Source: Varibaculum massiliense
GTDB lineage: Bacteria; Actinomycetota; Actinomycetes; Actinomycetales; Actinomycetaceae
Assembly: GCF_900106855.1 (NCBI RefSeq)
Contig: NZ_FNWI01000004.1
Span: forward strand, 930,001-994,000
Reading direction: 5' to 3'
Length of the DNA: 64,000 nt
Shown piece after piece: positions 26,701-34,001 of this stretch. The position numbers and the translations under genes were made by a program. The notes under the pieces are model-generated. The model had not been told where the DNA came from. It saw nothing but the letters and a program-made list of their open reading frames with translations, and searched no databases. The stretch's first letter is position 1, and the number at the start of each line of letters is the position of its first letter.

Positions 26701-27330
26701 CGGGGAATCATGCTTGGCTTTTACCGGGAGTGAGAAGGCATCCCCGATTTTAGAGCCGGCAACCTCAATAAAATAGTAGCCGGGAACAGCTTTACCGTTA
26801 GCATCTTCCACCTGGTTAAAGGTGTAGGGATTTACCTCTCCGGTCCCCTGATAATAGGTCTTGCCTACCTCCAGCCTGGTGTCGGATTTCCCCCCTAGTA
26901 CATAGCCGGGAGCCGAGGCAGTTTTATTATCAAACCGGAAATAAACCCGATAAACCTTGTTCGGGTCAAGATTTGTATTCGAGATTCCGATAGTTTGACT
27001 AAAGGCCTCCCCAGTCCAGCGCTGGCTAACATTGCCGGAGTTAATCGCCTCGGTTTTTTCGGTCTCGGGATTCTTGGTTGTCTGGCGATTGGTCATTTCT
27101 ATTTTGCCATCGCCAACTGTTAAATCTTCAGTGGTGACCGTACCCGGGTCTACTTGACAGTCAGTAGCTTCCCGCAGTGTCTGCGAAACGTTATCTGCTC
27201 CCAGGTTATTGGCCTCTTTAATCCCTAACGAGTAGGAGGGAATCGCCAGTAGCAGGGTGGTCACGAAGAAAGAGAGCGCCGCCAGAATAGCGAGTAACCG
27301 GGTGCGGTCTTTATAGACTTGCTTAAACAC
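20671..27330 (-). CDS. Giant wall-anchored pilus-associated adhesin (LPKSG)
   Basis: 2219 residues. A signal/anchor (LLAILAALSFFVTTLLLAIP) is followed by a very long series of beta-rich modules with the DUF11/isopeptide-type grammar (repeated TYTLEV.NNTDD and VTYRLGLSV forms). The last module is SpaA/Cna-B-like (INLFKADGDD...GLAGAVFGLYS...YFVKELKTPDKY). LPKSG (2185-2189), a hydrophobic span and RYRRRQG end it. Its place after a sortase C and minor pilin suggests the pilus tip or a surface fibre. The GTG start shares one base with the previous stop (TAGTG), so it is translationally coupled. It is the largest gene in the window and probably the main adhesive factor; the ligand is unknown. Confidence 0.85.
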   Translation of the reverse strand: MFKQVYKDRTRLLAILAALSFFVTTLLLAIPSYSLGIKEANNLGADNVSQTLREATDCQVDPGTVTTEDLTVGDGKIEMTNRQTTKNPETEKTEAINSGNVSQRWTGEAFSQTIGISNTNLDPNKVYRVYFRFDNKTASAPGYVLGGKSDTRLEVGKTYYQGTGEVNPYTFNQVEDANGKAVPGYYFIEVAGSKIGDAFSLPVKAKHDSPASAGGKLQVWMAELSAKEVADLGKQGQEPTCQVQENTWDTIRQKYEAKKALVKSGKDYVWGAATDPSIAYDMASKNYYIKNLRYTFGNTPVETAGKPKGAVGQDPATDATYVDTFTLPEGVEFNSQYLDKLRSRSGSIDDWYNVIPEWSAKTGTFLTLNFEDNGKRIPLFALRATDIYHSSLRYEFGADNRTLKITYHLTARQDKPKLVDRSVDIRFGDNFLLVKQPKEADTYNLHNEFQATTKYTHTEPADSKAAVTDPVTAKGPIPEVTKTHEGGEGQTFYRGDPIDFTITATNKGSGPWKIKEGEKDEGIIADHLPEAYYVAPAQMAKMFSEDGDGLTIKITDVKICENYVAKNHTTTNGKPGAGQAYLECATAKTANLKLKKLASGKIAITRSGEPEVTTEVDNTVAALQTALKDLVVVQSTRYQVAWEVPGHVIYGGNTVKHVVRATVKDDFMAGPTFTEEQTTNQVNLNKEDVPDKVKTVNSFKANKTAYVKNKKVEQKGTAIPIGTVVKYQLSLERKGGKAVYNALPFTDKLSGAQVLLVPVKGENATNPDLQGLKKYNYNEQDYYLLDKPGTYRNVHFSATETVGESSKSKEFIADRIEVKKLDNGAGISTSTYWFMSSQDFANPSTVSVEYLTLTDPEKTGYTQVKEGQPNALNLGGIDPPEYKITDKTEMSIAKLAADKKIVTKRGATFDEDSLVSQSPLKPGEKVTYRLGLSVFGDQPFKLTGKQIYDALPPSLPGKPWTKDQLSLEIPAGQNRLNVTAGDLKDWKITNVNPADGSTSDAQQYLVWNSDLQLEVSGSVYMYVTWQLPGGADWDNYRKKYQLDTLFNTWHVLNDSYAVSHYLGGKAGATLQKGVADTGVVGKEKYAVTTETKYSYGSGYSSGTKNFTVLKPDETSTGRVTYANSSQDPSAKNYRYVRYYNVLHNDGESRLYINDIQDVLPEGFHFIAGIDDKSILKNGICRKDGDKDICTKYEYNSTGKPAPDGVGIELDSWEDTYYDQVFRDDSPRTSYLPIHKTWKSSAENTPVDFPGEKPKVASLRAIVDTRNPRHVTFRLDNSQAGSNLGYDTQRNKYYLNPGETVGYSYLVAVGEEAKTKDLSRNQIVMPYDDQQGQKITVNPAVKITSQPLGQAPANDGDRQIIDTNTANQSGFVGGDDNTQWLSSQVDVTRAKVLPGVSKKLIAKKNAAGATTKEPKVAGYPDTLTWEVTAHNDGKQPITDYVISDRLDSNYLFTGTVTYTCHPPKLDNSGGYGWSSDDCTRGYDLATFDDKSWEYQADGTTPKSVKISYQAPHYSTYTSTLQVNGAPIALLGRNTVFHVSLTLNEGKLQLNVRVIPGSGDKKSPQLGYAVKGNPLLPEGKATLRLSSRNPKQKGDYRTVYNSAYVTPIDKTFNQNEVKHGSKALQDITLAQTTKTNENYEYPEQPDSTKNPYYCWGHGYTSYVCASANKTNLPSVQADASVPIAQDAYTSSIQSVEEKANPENKVTSTGEKNYISLPSQSSLFTYTLEVKNNTDDAIKRLTLINNLPQSKDNYSFTGSPTRGSQFQVDFADKPNATLEVKDASGNWVPVDPSKYTVEYSDKSGGFSPTDWDGSEKDGWDATPTSKSRSLRINLDERTAANYTFNGGTSLRLRFDAKVASGANPKPGEIAWNSFGYNYPAPGASFNLESTPAKVGVKVPAEMQLQKQVQDENNEPLQLSENAEYTFLVYTGEKLTPEQMTEKTLIENLKKAGRSYIEVKVPVAKGASSSEKISLNSLVGKPASPSGTWSWQDGERYTLAELPPADGTEFSNYQVSTGSTETPVEHEGDYSFSYNANENVTFTGTNIRSKWEINLFKADGDDCGEDGSCTKGLAGAVFGLYSPEQTQQITADKLHDAGLSDLDEDAKTVTQGETTYYLSRVVTTATDGKAQFKDLNKQEYFVKELKTPDKYTATWEGQLFQKPLPGATGEQPGSADNPVMVKNYQPYELPKSGGIGTLPFTLFGLMICGGAVYGWMRYRRRQG

Positions 27331-28460
27331 TATTTCGCCTCCCTATCTGCGCGGTTTGCCATAGGTTTTGTTGCTCTTTCCGTTTTGTATTCACTGCCGC
27401 TTCCTGCCGATAGTTGCCGGCGCCGCATGGCGATTCCAGCTGTCCCTAAAACCATCAGCAAGGGGGCAAACCATAAGTAATTTAGATTCGCTCCGGTTTT
27501 AGTGAGCGGAGGACGCTTGGGAGGATTTTCGGGAACCAAAGTATTAGTAACCGTAAACACCTTGCCCACCTGCTCATAACGCACGGTATAGGGGGTATTG
27601 CTGAGCTGTTCGGTTACCGCCCAACGATGTCCCTCGCTATCTTCCCAGCGGTAGCTCCAGTTATTTGCGCTGTTTAACTCGATAGTTTGGAACAGTTTTT
27701 CGTCCCGCAGAATCTGAATTTTTACTGCCTTAGGACGCGCGGTTTGGTTTCCGCCGTCCTGCCAGTGTTTAACCACCTGGTATTGCGCCGGCTTGGGAAC
27801 TACTTTTTCGAGCTTCGCCACTGCGTTTACTGCGTATTGCAGTTTCCCGTCCACCATATTCGGCAGGGTAACTATCGCGGGATTAAACATATAGGTTTCC
27901 CCGCTAGCAGCCCTACTAGTAAAGGGGGCAGCCAACAGTAGATACACCCCGACTTCCAGGTTGTTAAAGGTTGCTTTCCCATTGTTATCCGAGGTCGCCA
28001 CCGCATCTGGTACTACCTGGTCAGCATGGATATGGTTAGCGAGGCTGCCTGCGAAGTCCGCCCACTTGGTAGTATCAGCACTGCCCGCGGGAATCGCCCC
28101 GCTTTTATCTTGGAAATCATTCCACCCTAAAGCCCGCAAATACTGCCCATAGGCCGGTTGAGCAGGGAAATGACGCTTAGCTTGCGCTATCCGATAGGCG
28201 GAGACTTTCACCCCCACCAAAGGCGCGCCCTCATGATGAAAATCAAGAGTGATAGTGCCTTTGGCGTTCTGATTAATCTTTTCTAGATTTACTAAATCCA
28301 GGGAGGTAGCGCCGGAGGGCGTACTGGTTTCGCTATTTTCCTGTGAGGGATCGGCGGCATGCGCGGTGGCGGGAGCGAGCATCCCGATTGCCAGTAGAGC
28401 TGCCAGAACCGTGGCAGCCAGCGCCCCTATTAAGCGGTTGAAACTAAATACTTTGCTCAT
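27330..28460 (-). CDS. SpaA-type minor pilin (Cna-B domain, LTKTG)
   Basis: 376 residues. The signal peptide ends near AHA-AD. An N-terminal domain begins GTITLDFHHEGAPLVGVKVSAYR, a second begins AQYQVVKHWQDGG and matches a Cna-B fold (NWSYRWEDSEGHRWAVTEQ), and LTKTG (319-323) and a membrane span follow. Unusually, about 28 hydrophilic residues come after the MRRR stop-transfer signal. It resembles the basal or minor subunit of two-pilin systems. Its start overlaps the sortase stop (ATGA) and its stop overlaps the adhesin start, so the three are one translational chain. Confidence 0.83.
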   Translation of the reverse strand: MSKVFSFNRLIGALAATVLAALLAIGMLAPATAHAADPSQENSETSTPSGATSLDLVNLEKINQNAKGTITLDFHHEGAPLVGVKVSAYRIAQAKRHFPAQPAYGQYLRALGWNDFQDKSGAIPAGSADTTKWADFAGSLANHIHADQVVPDAVATSDNNGKATFNNLEVGVYLLLAAPFTSRAASGETYMFNPAIVTLPNMVDGKLQYAVNAVAKLEKVVPKPAQYQVVKHWQDGGNQTARPKAVKIQILRDEKLFQTIELNSANNWSYRWEDSEGHRWAVTEQLSNTPYTVRYEQVGKVFTVTNTLVPENPPKRPPLTKTGANLNYLWFAPLLMVLGTAGIAMRRRQLSAGSGSEYKTERATKPMANRADREAK

Positions 28461-29455
28461 AGTGCTTCCGTCATTTCTCCCGCTTGATTTCGGCGACGCC
28501 GCACATGAGTTACGGTGATTGCCAAAATGATTCCTAACACTGGCACCGAGATGGCTAGCGAAACCATCACCGGATCCATGGCGACCGCATCGGCTGGCAC
28601 GTATCCGGCGTCCCCTCCATAGGGAACCCGGTGACCGCGCACCAGCAAGCGGTGGGTATTAATCGCATAGGGCGTGCAGGTTACTAAAGTCGCATAGTCT
28701 TGACCCGGGATAATCTGCAGATTCGATAGTTCTTTAGGTTCGACTACCCGGATTTGGTCAACTTGATAAGCCAGGTCGCGATCCAGTACGTGTAACACGA
28801 AACGATCGCCCTCCTCTAGCTCGTCAAGATTGGTGAATAGTTTGGCGCTGGGCAATCCCCGGTGCCCAGACAAAATCGTGTGGGTACCTGCCCCGCCGAT
28901 AGGTAGTGAACTGCCGGGAATGTGCCCCGCCCCTACCTGTAGCACCACATCTTCGGTGGTGTGGTAGATGGGTAAATCTACCCCCAGTTTTTCGATTTCA
29001 ATATGCCCCATCATCCCGGTTTTCCCGATGTCTAGCAGGGAAAGGTAGCGCTGCATTTGCGAGTGGGACAGATGGTAGCGCGCCTGGTTGGTGAGCAGTT
29101 CCCGGTTATAGGCTTCGGCCTCGTCCCAGGCTTGCTGGATTTCTCCGGGGCGCATCTTGTTTACGGTTTGGGTGTATTCCGCAATCGCGCGTCCTTGGAG
29201 CAGGGTGTTCCAATAGTTGCTGATAGCCGGGTAAAAGAACACCAACATTCCGCCCAGAAATACTGCGATGAAGGCAAGATCGGGGATTCGTGATCGCTTG
29301 GCACCCTCCGGGGAGCCGGAGCCATCCGGGGTGGGACTGGCACCGTTCGAGGGCGCTTGCTGTCGATTAGGAAGGAAAGCCTGGGCTTTTTGGCGCATTT
29401 TTTCCAGGAAATCAGTGGTGGTATCCACTTCCTGATTTACCTGCAACTGTTGCAC
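28457..29455 (-). CDS. srtC: Class C sortase (pilin polymerase)
   Basis: 332 residues with an N-terminal membrane helix (about 58-77), a C-terminal membrane helix, and the class C core GAGHIPGSSLPIGGAGTHT. The catalytic residues are His198 (SGHRGLPSAKLFT), Cys260 (TLVTCTPY) and presumably Arg269 (NTHRLLVRG). It joins LPxTG-bearing pilins through lysine isopeptide bonds to build the fibre. The long N-terminus before the first helix (about 57 residues) is Gln/Pro/Ser-rich and unusual. The start is GTG behind AGAGGG. It lies between the major pilin and the minor pilin/adhesin genes. Confidence 0.94.
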   Translation of the reverse strand: MQQLQVNQEVDTTTDFLEKMRQKAQAFLPNRQQAPSNGASPTPDGSGSPEGAKRSRIPDLAFIAVFLGGMLVFFYPAISNYWNTLLQGRAIAEYTQTVNKMRPGEIQQAWDEAEAYNRELLTNQARYHLSHSQMQRYLSLLDIGKTGMMGHIEIEKLGVDLPIYHTTEDVVLQVGAGHIPGSSLPIGGAGTHTILSGHRGLPSAKLFTNLDELEEGDRFVLHVLDRDLAYQVDQIRVVEPKELSNLQIIPGQDYATLVTCTPYAINTHRLLVRGHRVPYGGDAGYVPADAVAMDPVMVSLAISVPVLGIILAITVTHVRRRRNQAGEMTEAL

Positions 29456-29524
29456 TTATTTTCCCTCTCTAACCCTGCCTGGGCGCAGGGCATTCACTCC
29501 ATACAGATTTGTGTGAGTGGTGCC

Positions 29525-29563
29525 GGTCGTGTGACCAGAGAAAGGTTCTCTGGCCACACGACC
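29525..29563 (-). terminator. Hairpin between major pilin and sortase genes
   Basis: An 18-bp stem (29525-29542 with 29546-29563) with one mismatch and a 3-base loop. There is no T run on either side. In a leftward operon it would partly stop or shield the mRNA, so that the major pilin is made in excess over sortase and minor subunits. Confidence 0.6.
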
Positions 29564-29596
29564 ATGCTTTCCTTCATGATCGGATGGTTATGCTAT

Positions 29597-31304
29597 TTAG
29601 CTGTTTTGCTTGCGCCGCCAGATGAATCCGCCAGCAGCACCGGCCATAACTAGCAAACCAACTACCGTAAAGATGACCGTACCGATGCCACCAGTTCCGG
29701 GCAGAGTGGAACCGGAGGTGTTGGTAATAGTCATCGCCACTGAACCCTTGGTGGTATTGCCATCGGTAGCAGGGTTAGTTCCTGCGGTGATTTTCAAGGT
29801 GTCAATCTTACCTTTACTGGTACCTTGATCCACGCTCACAGTGGAGGTGATAACGAACTTGAAGAAGGCTGCATCCCCTTCGGGCAGGTTATAGCCAGAG
29901 GGAGCCACGGTCTCTTTCAGGTAGTAGGTGTCGGTATCCAGACCGGTGATATTGAAAACGCCCTCGGCAGAGGTTTCAATTTCGGTACCGCCATCGCCGT
30001 CAACCCACTTAACGACCTTGCCATTCGAAATCTCGGCGCTCTTGCTCTTGTCCGAGTTATACAGACGGAACTTCGCGCCTTCTAGTTTCTTGTCCGCATC
30101 GCCGGAGTCAACCTTGGTGGTATCTAGTTTATAGGTGAACGCCCAAACCTCTTGCGGCGGGGTTTTTCCAGGTACTCCACCATTTACATTCTTTTCATAG
30201 ACGACGAAAGACTTGTTGGGGTTACCGATTCCACCAACTACGGCATTTTCATTCACAGTCGCGGAGTATTCCACAGTCACTACCGAGTCTGCGGTTAAAG
30301 TAACACCCGCATCTTTAGCTTTGGCTTTCAGATCGTTGAACATGATTTCGATCTTTTGACCACCGTTATATTCGGCGCCCTCATCATCGTTAGTAATCGG
30401 AGTGGCAGTTACCGAATCCGGAGTTAGTGCTGTTCCTCCGACAGTTACTTTGACATCTTTAGCGGCAAAGCCGGCGGGCAGAGTGAAACCCTTAGAGATA
30501 AAGTCCGTAAAACCGTATTTATAGGTAGTGAAGTCCCCAAGGTTGCTGGGCATCGTACCGGTCAGTTTGAAGGGTGCCTCTTCACCAATCTCAAAGTCGG
30601 CAGTCTTGCCCCATGCTTTGGTGGAGTCTTCTTTGATTTCCTTGGTGGAGCTAGGCGCCGAGCCCTTGGCCGCCACAGATACATTACAGCCCAAAACCTG
30701 TACTATCGGTGCAGTAAGAGCCGCAGGTGTGTTAGTGGTATCTTTCACCAGGTAGTAGCCGTGGTCATCAGCTCCCAAGGTGGCGGTGTACTCGAATCCA
30801 CTTGCTTCGTCACCGTCTTTCTCAAAGGTTTCGGGAGTACCCTTAACGTGCTTCACTGCCACTTTGGCAAATTCCATTTTTTCGGAATCTGTTGTCAAGG
30901 TTTCCAGCAGTTTTGCCAGCTCCGAGGCTGTCGTACTGGTGGTAACTGTCTTAAGCTTTGTGATATTACTGTTTGAAAGGTCTGTTAGTAGAGCAGCAGA
31001 TTCAATCCCGCTACCCCATTTGATGTTCGTTAGTTTGCCGCCAGATAGATCGCCGTCAAAGAGCTGATAAGCGCCGTATGTATGGTTACCTTCGGGAGCG
31101 GTAATAGTAATCTGCGGCTTACAAGCAGCAAGGTCACTATTAGCGGGATGATCCTTGTTCGAGCCGGCGGGCTGCAAGGGGGATGCCGATGCCAGTTGGG
31201 CAAAGGACAGCGACAGTGCTGCGACCAATCCCAACGCTAGAAAGAGGCCAGCGAAAAGTCTACTGACCCCCCCCCCGTGAATAATTTTTAATAGGAGTGC
31301 CCAT
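29597..31304 (-). CDS. Major pilin (LPGTG), frame depends on a poly-G tract
   Basis: The body has the SpaA/FimP layout: an N-terminal domain, a fimbrial isopeptide domain (FTTYKYGFTDFISKGFTLPAG), a Cna-B domain (KLEGAKFRLYNSDKS...YYLKETVAPSGYNLPEG), LPGTG 35 residues from the end, a membrane span and RRKQNS. The ATG at 31304 has a GAGGA site and would begin MGTPIKNYSRGG. It runs through ten G (31267-31276) and, as written, stops after 14 codons. With nine G it continues without a break into SRLFAGLFLALGLVAALSLSFAQLASA, a complete signal peptide, giving 568 residues. As assembled, the open frame can only start at weak TTG codons inside the hydrophobic core (31234), losing the n-region. I read this as a phase-variable gene in the off state; a sequencing slip is the alternative. 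Confidence 0.82.
31267..31276. repeat. Homopolymer tract, ten C on + (ten G on the pilin strand)
   Basis: It lies within the signal-peptide coding part of the major pilin, eleven codons after the ATG. Changing it by one base switches the reading frame. I noticed no other run of eight or more G or C in the window. Confidence 0.9.
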
Positions 31305-31650
31305 TATTCCTCACTTCCTGTGCTATCTGCACTTTCATACATAAAAAAGGGACACAGCTGCATTTAACCCTCTTAATTAAAGCAACGTAAACATTTTATC
31401 ATGTCTAATGTTTTTCACCTTAGCCCCGAAGTCCCATTTCTCTATCTTCTAAAAGGTTGAGGGTAGCTGCCGAAGAAAAATTAACTCTTACAAGCCACTG
31501 GCGAGTTGTAAACTAAAGAAACTCCTGCTCCGGCAGGGTCAGAACCTGGGAGCTTAGGAAATACGCAACAGGGAGCAGCAAAACCCGCTGCCAAACTGCG
31601 GGAATCAGTTACAGTACACTATGAGTCAGCAAGGTGAGTGGAGGTAGCAC
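31305..31650. promoter_or_regulatory. Divergent promoter region between pilin and signal peptidase genes
   Basis: 346 bp without a gene. It is AT-rich at 31330-31430 (for example ATTTTATCATGTCTAATG), where the leftward pilin promoter is expected. The exact -35/-10 boxes cannot be assigned with confidence. The rightward half leads to an AGTGGAGG ribosome site for the signal peptidase. Confidence 0.5.
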
Positions 31651-32568
31651 ATGGGGGATTTTCAACCCGCTTCCGGGCTGCCGAAACGGTCTGCGCGCCG
31701 CAAACGCATTGAAAATAGCAACGCGGTTTCCTCCTACCTAAAAATTCCGACCGAGATTCAAAGAGAGACGCTGGCAGATACTGAGCGCCCGGTTAACCCC
31801 CGGTATTTCGAGCCGCGTCGCCCCCGGAAGAAAAATAACCACGAGACCTCAGATACTGCCAACCCTGATGTTAAGCAAAGCAGGGACAACCAGGAAGATA
31901 CTGGGGAAAAGGAGATAGTCCCCGCCACTCGCCCTCCCCAGGAAGAAAAAGCTTCTTCGCAGCCAAACGCTAGGTCGACTGCTGACCGCCCGGATCAGAG
32001 GGAAAAAATAGCCAACGCCGCCGCTACCGTCAAAACCCAGTGGGAAAAGATTCGCGCCCGCCCCGCCTTCGGGCTGCTGGCGCGGATAGCGGAAGTGGTT
32101 ATCGTAGTGAGCGCTATCGGGATCCTGGTTGCCACTTTCTTTATGTCGGTACTGCAAATCCGGGGCGAATCCATGACCCCCACCTTGCACGATGGGGACC
32201 TGGTGGTCGCCAGCCGCCACTCCAGCTTCCAAAGCGGAGACATTATTGCTTTTTACTACAACAATAAAGTGCTGTTGAAACGGGTAATCGGGCAGCCAGG
32301 TGACTGGATTGATATGCGCGAAGACGGCACTATCGTAGTCAATAAGAAGCCCTTACGTGAAAACTACGTCAAAGGCAGCAAAATCGGGAAAACCGATATC
32401 AAATTCCCCTACCAAGTGCCCGAACATCGCTACTTTGTGCTGGGCGATCACCGCTCCATTTCGGTTGATTCGCGCACTAAAGCTATCGGCACCGTGTCCG
32501 AAGATCAGGTTGTTGGTAAAGCCATGCTAATTGTCTGGCCCCTAACCAACTTCGGCGGAGTCCATTAG
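31651..32568 (+). CDS. lepB: Signal peptidase I, pilus-locus type
   Basis: 305 residues. The S26A core is clear: one membrane helix (about 146-169), Ser174 in RGESMTPTL, Lys210 in VLLKRVIG, and box E GDHRSISVDSR. About 140 hydrophilic residues rich in Arg, Glu and Pro precede the helix; this is long for the family and probably disordered in the cytoplasm. Pilus loci of Gram-positives often carry a dedicated signal peptidase (SipA type) needed for assembly, and its divergent position next to the pilin genes suggests the same here. Unlike some SipA proteins it keeps both catalytic residues. Confidence 0.92.
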   Translation: MGDFQPASGLPKRSARRKRIENSNAVSSYLKIPTEIQRETLADTERPVNPRYFEPRRPRKKNNHETSDTANPDVKQSRDNQEDTGEKEIVPATRPPQEEKASSQPNARSTADRPDQREKIANAAATVKTQWEKIRARPAFGLLARIAEVVIVVSAIGILVATFFMSVLQIRGESMTPTLHDGDLVVASRHSSFQSGDIIAFYYNNKVLLKRVIGQPGDWIDMREDGTIVVNKKPLRENYVKGSKIGKTDIKFPYQVPEHRYFVLGDHRSISVDSRTKAIGTVSEDQVVGKAMLIVWPLTNFGGVH

Positions 32569-32632
32569 GGCTACTGTTTCGGGGAGAGAGTAACCTTTTC
32601 TGCCCTCACAGCAAACGAAAGATAGGTTAAAA

Positions 32633-32662
32633 ATGACAGTAACCCCTGGTAGATGATATAAT
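32633..32662 (+). promoter_or_regulatory. Promoter of the orphan VbhA-like antitoxin gene
   Basis: ATGACA (32633-32638), an 18-base spacer and a perfect TATAAT (32657-32662). The spacer sequence AGTAACCCCTGGTA is shared with the promoter of the second antitoxin copy at 43227-43256. Confidence 0.75.
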
Positions 32663-32699
32663 TTGTTCGGCAGCATCCATCTGGGAATGGAGATAAATC

Positions 32700-32888
32700 A
32701 TGCAGCTAACCAGACGCGGAAATGTTACCAGAGCCATCCATTCTGCCGAGCTCGAAGGTCAGGCAGTATCTTCTGTTTTCATTGATGATGCCAACGAATA
32801 TATTAAGGGAACTATAAACGCTAACGAATTGGTCGAACGTACTAAGACTCGAATCATGAAAAGAGATTCGGAGAGCGCTGCCAAGTAA
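32700..32888 (+). CDS. VbhA-like Fic antitoxin, orphan copy
   Basis: 62 residues, a paralogue of the product at 43293-43469. It has the inhibitory motif S-x-x-x-E-G (Ser15 to Gly20 in SAELEG), whose Glu enters the Fic active site and blocks ATP placement. The helix DANEYIKGTI follows as in Antitoxin_VbhA. In the other copy a fic gene comes next; here it is absent and the following gene is the same small protein, so fic has been lost or was never copied. The orphan could give immunity to an incoming Fic toxin or be a remnant. Confidence 0.78.
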   Translation: MQLTRRGNVTRAIHSAELEGQAVSSVFIDDANEYIKGTINANELVERTKTRIMKRDSESAAK

Positions 32889-32938
32889 CCAATGTAGACC
32901 GTTAGCGTCCTCGCTAAAGATGTAGGTATCAGAAAAAT

Positions 32939-33193
32939 ATGCATCCACAAGACAGAGAACCCCAGCCGGAACGCGGTCAGGAAGATCAGCTAACACCATA
33001 TGTCGAGGTGGCCAACTCCCCGACCCCAGCAGAAGCGGCGATAGCATTTGCTGACGTTGCTATGAATCTTGCTGATATGCCGGTAACTGATCCTAGAACC
33101 CGCGACATCGTGCGCCAGGTAGCGGAACAATCCCTCAGCGCCGATGAAGCCGTAAAAATTCGTTTATCCGAGATTCTGGACAAGCAACGTTAG
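32939..33193 (+). CDS. Conserved small acidic protein, copy 1
   Basis: 84 residues, nearly identical to 44156-44404 over the last 60 (EAAIAFADVAMNLADMPVTD...VRQVAEQSLSADEAVKIRLSEIL). It is helical, acidic and without a motif I recognise. In both places it follows the VbhA/Fic genes, so it belongs to that module. The last 181 bp of the two copies differ at only about six positions by eye, pointing to recent duplication or gene conversion. Confidence 0.7.
   Translation: MHPQDREPQPERGQEDQLTPYVEVANSPTPAEAAIAFADVAMNLADMPVTDPRTRDIVRQVAEQSLSADEAVKIRLSEILDKQR
33004..33184 (+). repeat. Long direct repeat, copy A (partner at 44221-44401)
   Basis: 181 bp matching 44221-44401 with about six differences by eye, same strand, 11.2 kb apart. 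Both copies are the 3' part of the small acidic protein gene. Homologous recombination between them would delete the adhesin, sortase, hydrolase and fic block. Confidence 0.85.
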
Positions 33194-33211
33194 TCGCGAC
33201 AGGGATGAGCA

Positions 33212-33496
33212 TTATGCTTGGGCAAGTGATTTGGCTAGCGTGATACGCACCAGTTCACTGGTAGTGAGCTGCTGTTTTTTTGCTGTCGCAATCAGCGCTC
33301 TTTTCATGGCTACCGGTATTTTTACCGATAGGGTTTCACTTCCCTCGCCGCTTAAAGAGCGCGGAGAGCCGTGGATGACCTGGCTCAGATTTCTTTCGCC
33401 TTCCGGAAAAGTTCCTTGTGCGTAATCCCGCTCCCAGGCAGCTAGCTTCTCATCGGTTATTTTTTGTCCGTCTATGGCAGCAAAAGTGCTCATCAT
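33212..33496 (-). CDS. Ribbon-helix-helix antitoxin of a BrnT-like pair
   Basis: 94 residues. The C-terminal half, ETLSVKIPVAMKRALIATAKKQQLTTSELVRITLAKSL, is a typical RHH DNA-binding domain. The N-terminal half (DEKLAAWERDYAQGTFPEG) is the probable toxin-contacting part. It lies 6 bp downstream of the putative toxin gene on the same strand; toxin-first order is normal for BrnT/BrnA. It would neutralise the toxin and repress the operon. It has an AGGA ribosome site. Confidence 0.75.
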   Translation of the reverse strand: MMSTFAAIDGQKITDEKLAAWERDYAQGTFPEGERNLSQVIHGSPRSLSGEGSETLSVKIPVAMKRALIATAKKQQLTTSELVRITLAKSLAQA

Positions 33497-33502
33497 TGTT
33501 CC

Positions 33503-33757
33503 TTATATCCCTAGTTCTTTAAGAAAGGCTTTGGTAGGCGGGGTCATAGCATGAAATATTCGCCACCTACCTTGGTCGTCCTCAACTGCAACCATTTGCG
33601 CGAGCCTGCCATCTGGCAGCCATCCTAGAGCTATCCACCGGGGCGGATCGGAATCATCACCCCGTAATCTCGAAGCCATGATTGCCTCCCAAGCGTATTT
33701 GATTTCAGACTCACTCAACCCATGCTTTAATGCATGATGCTCTACTAAAGCAGTCAC
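33503..33757 (-). CDS. Putative BrnT-like toxin
   Basis: 84 residues. EHHALKHGLSESEIKYAWE at the N-terminus and WIALGWLPDGRLAQMVAVED...WRIFHAMTPPTKAFLKELG at the C-terminus resemble small RNase-type toxins of the BrnT group (a helix followed by a beta sheet ending in an aromatic/His segment). The assignment rests on layout and pairing with the RHH gene, not on a firm motif match. It has its own promoter region upstream (33758-34001). Confidence 0.6.
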   Translation of the reverse strand: MTALVEHHALKHGLSESEIKYAWEAIMASRLRGDDSDPPRWIALGWLPDGRLAQMVAVEDDQGRWRIFHAMTPPTKAFLKELGI

Positions 33758-34001
33758 CCCAGTCCACCTGTCACACGACTCGTCATACTAAGAGTATACC
33801 TTAAATACTGCTACTAGAGCCCTTTAACCCTGCGTTCCTAAGTCGGGAAATGAGAAAACCCCGTCACCGCTGGATCGCGACCAGACAAGGGAGATTACGA
33901 GGTCTGGACGAAAGGTCAGATAAAATCGGTAATCCTCAGAACCAAACTACTATCGCCGGGAGTGACAAGGAGCGCTCTTAAAGCAATAGAAAGGAGTAAA
34001 A

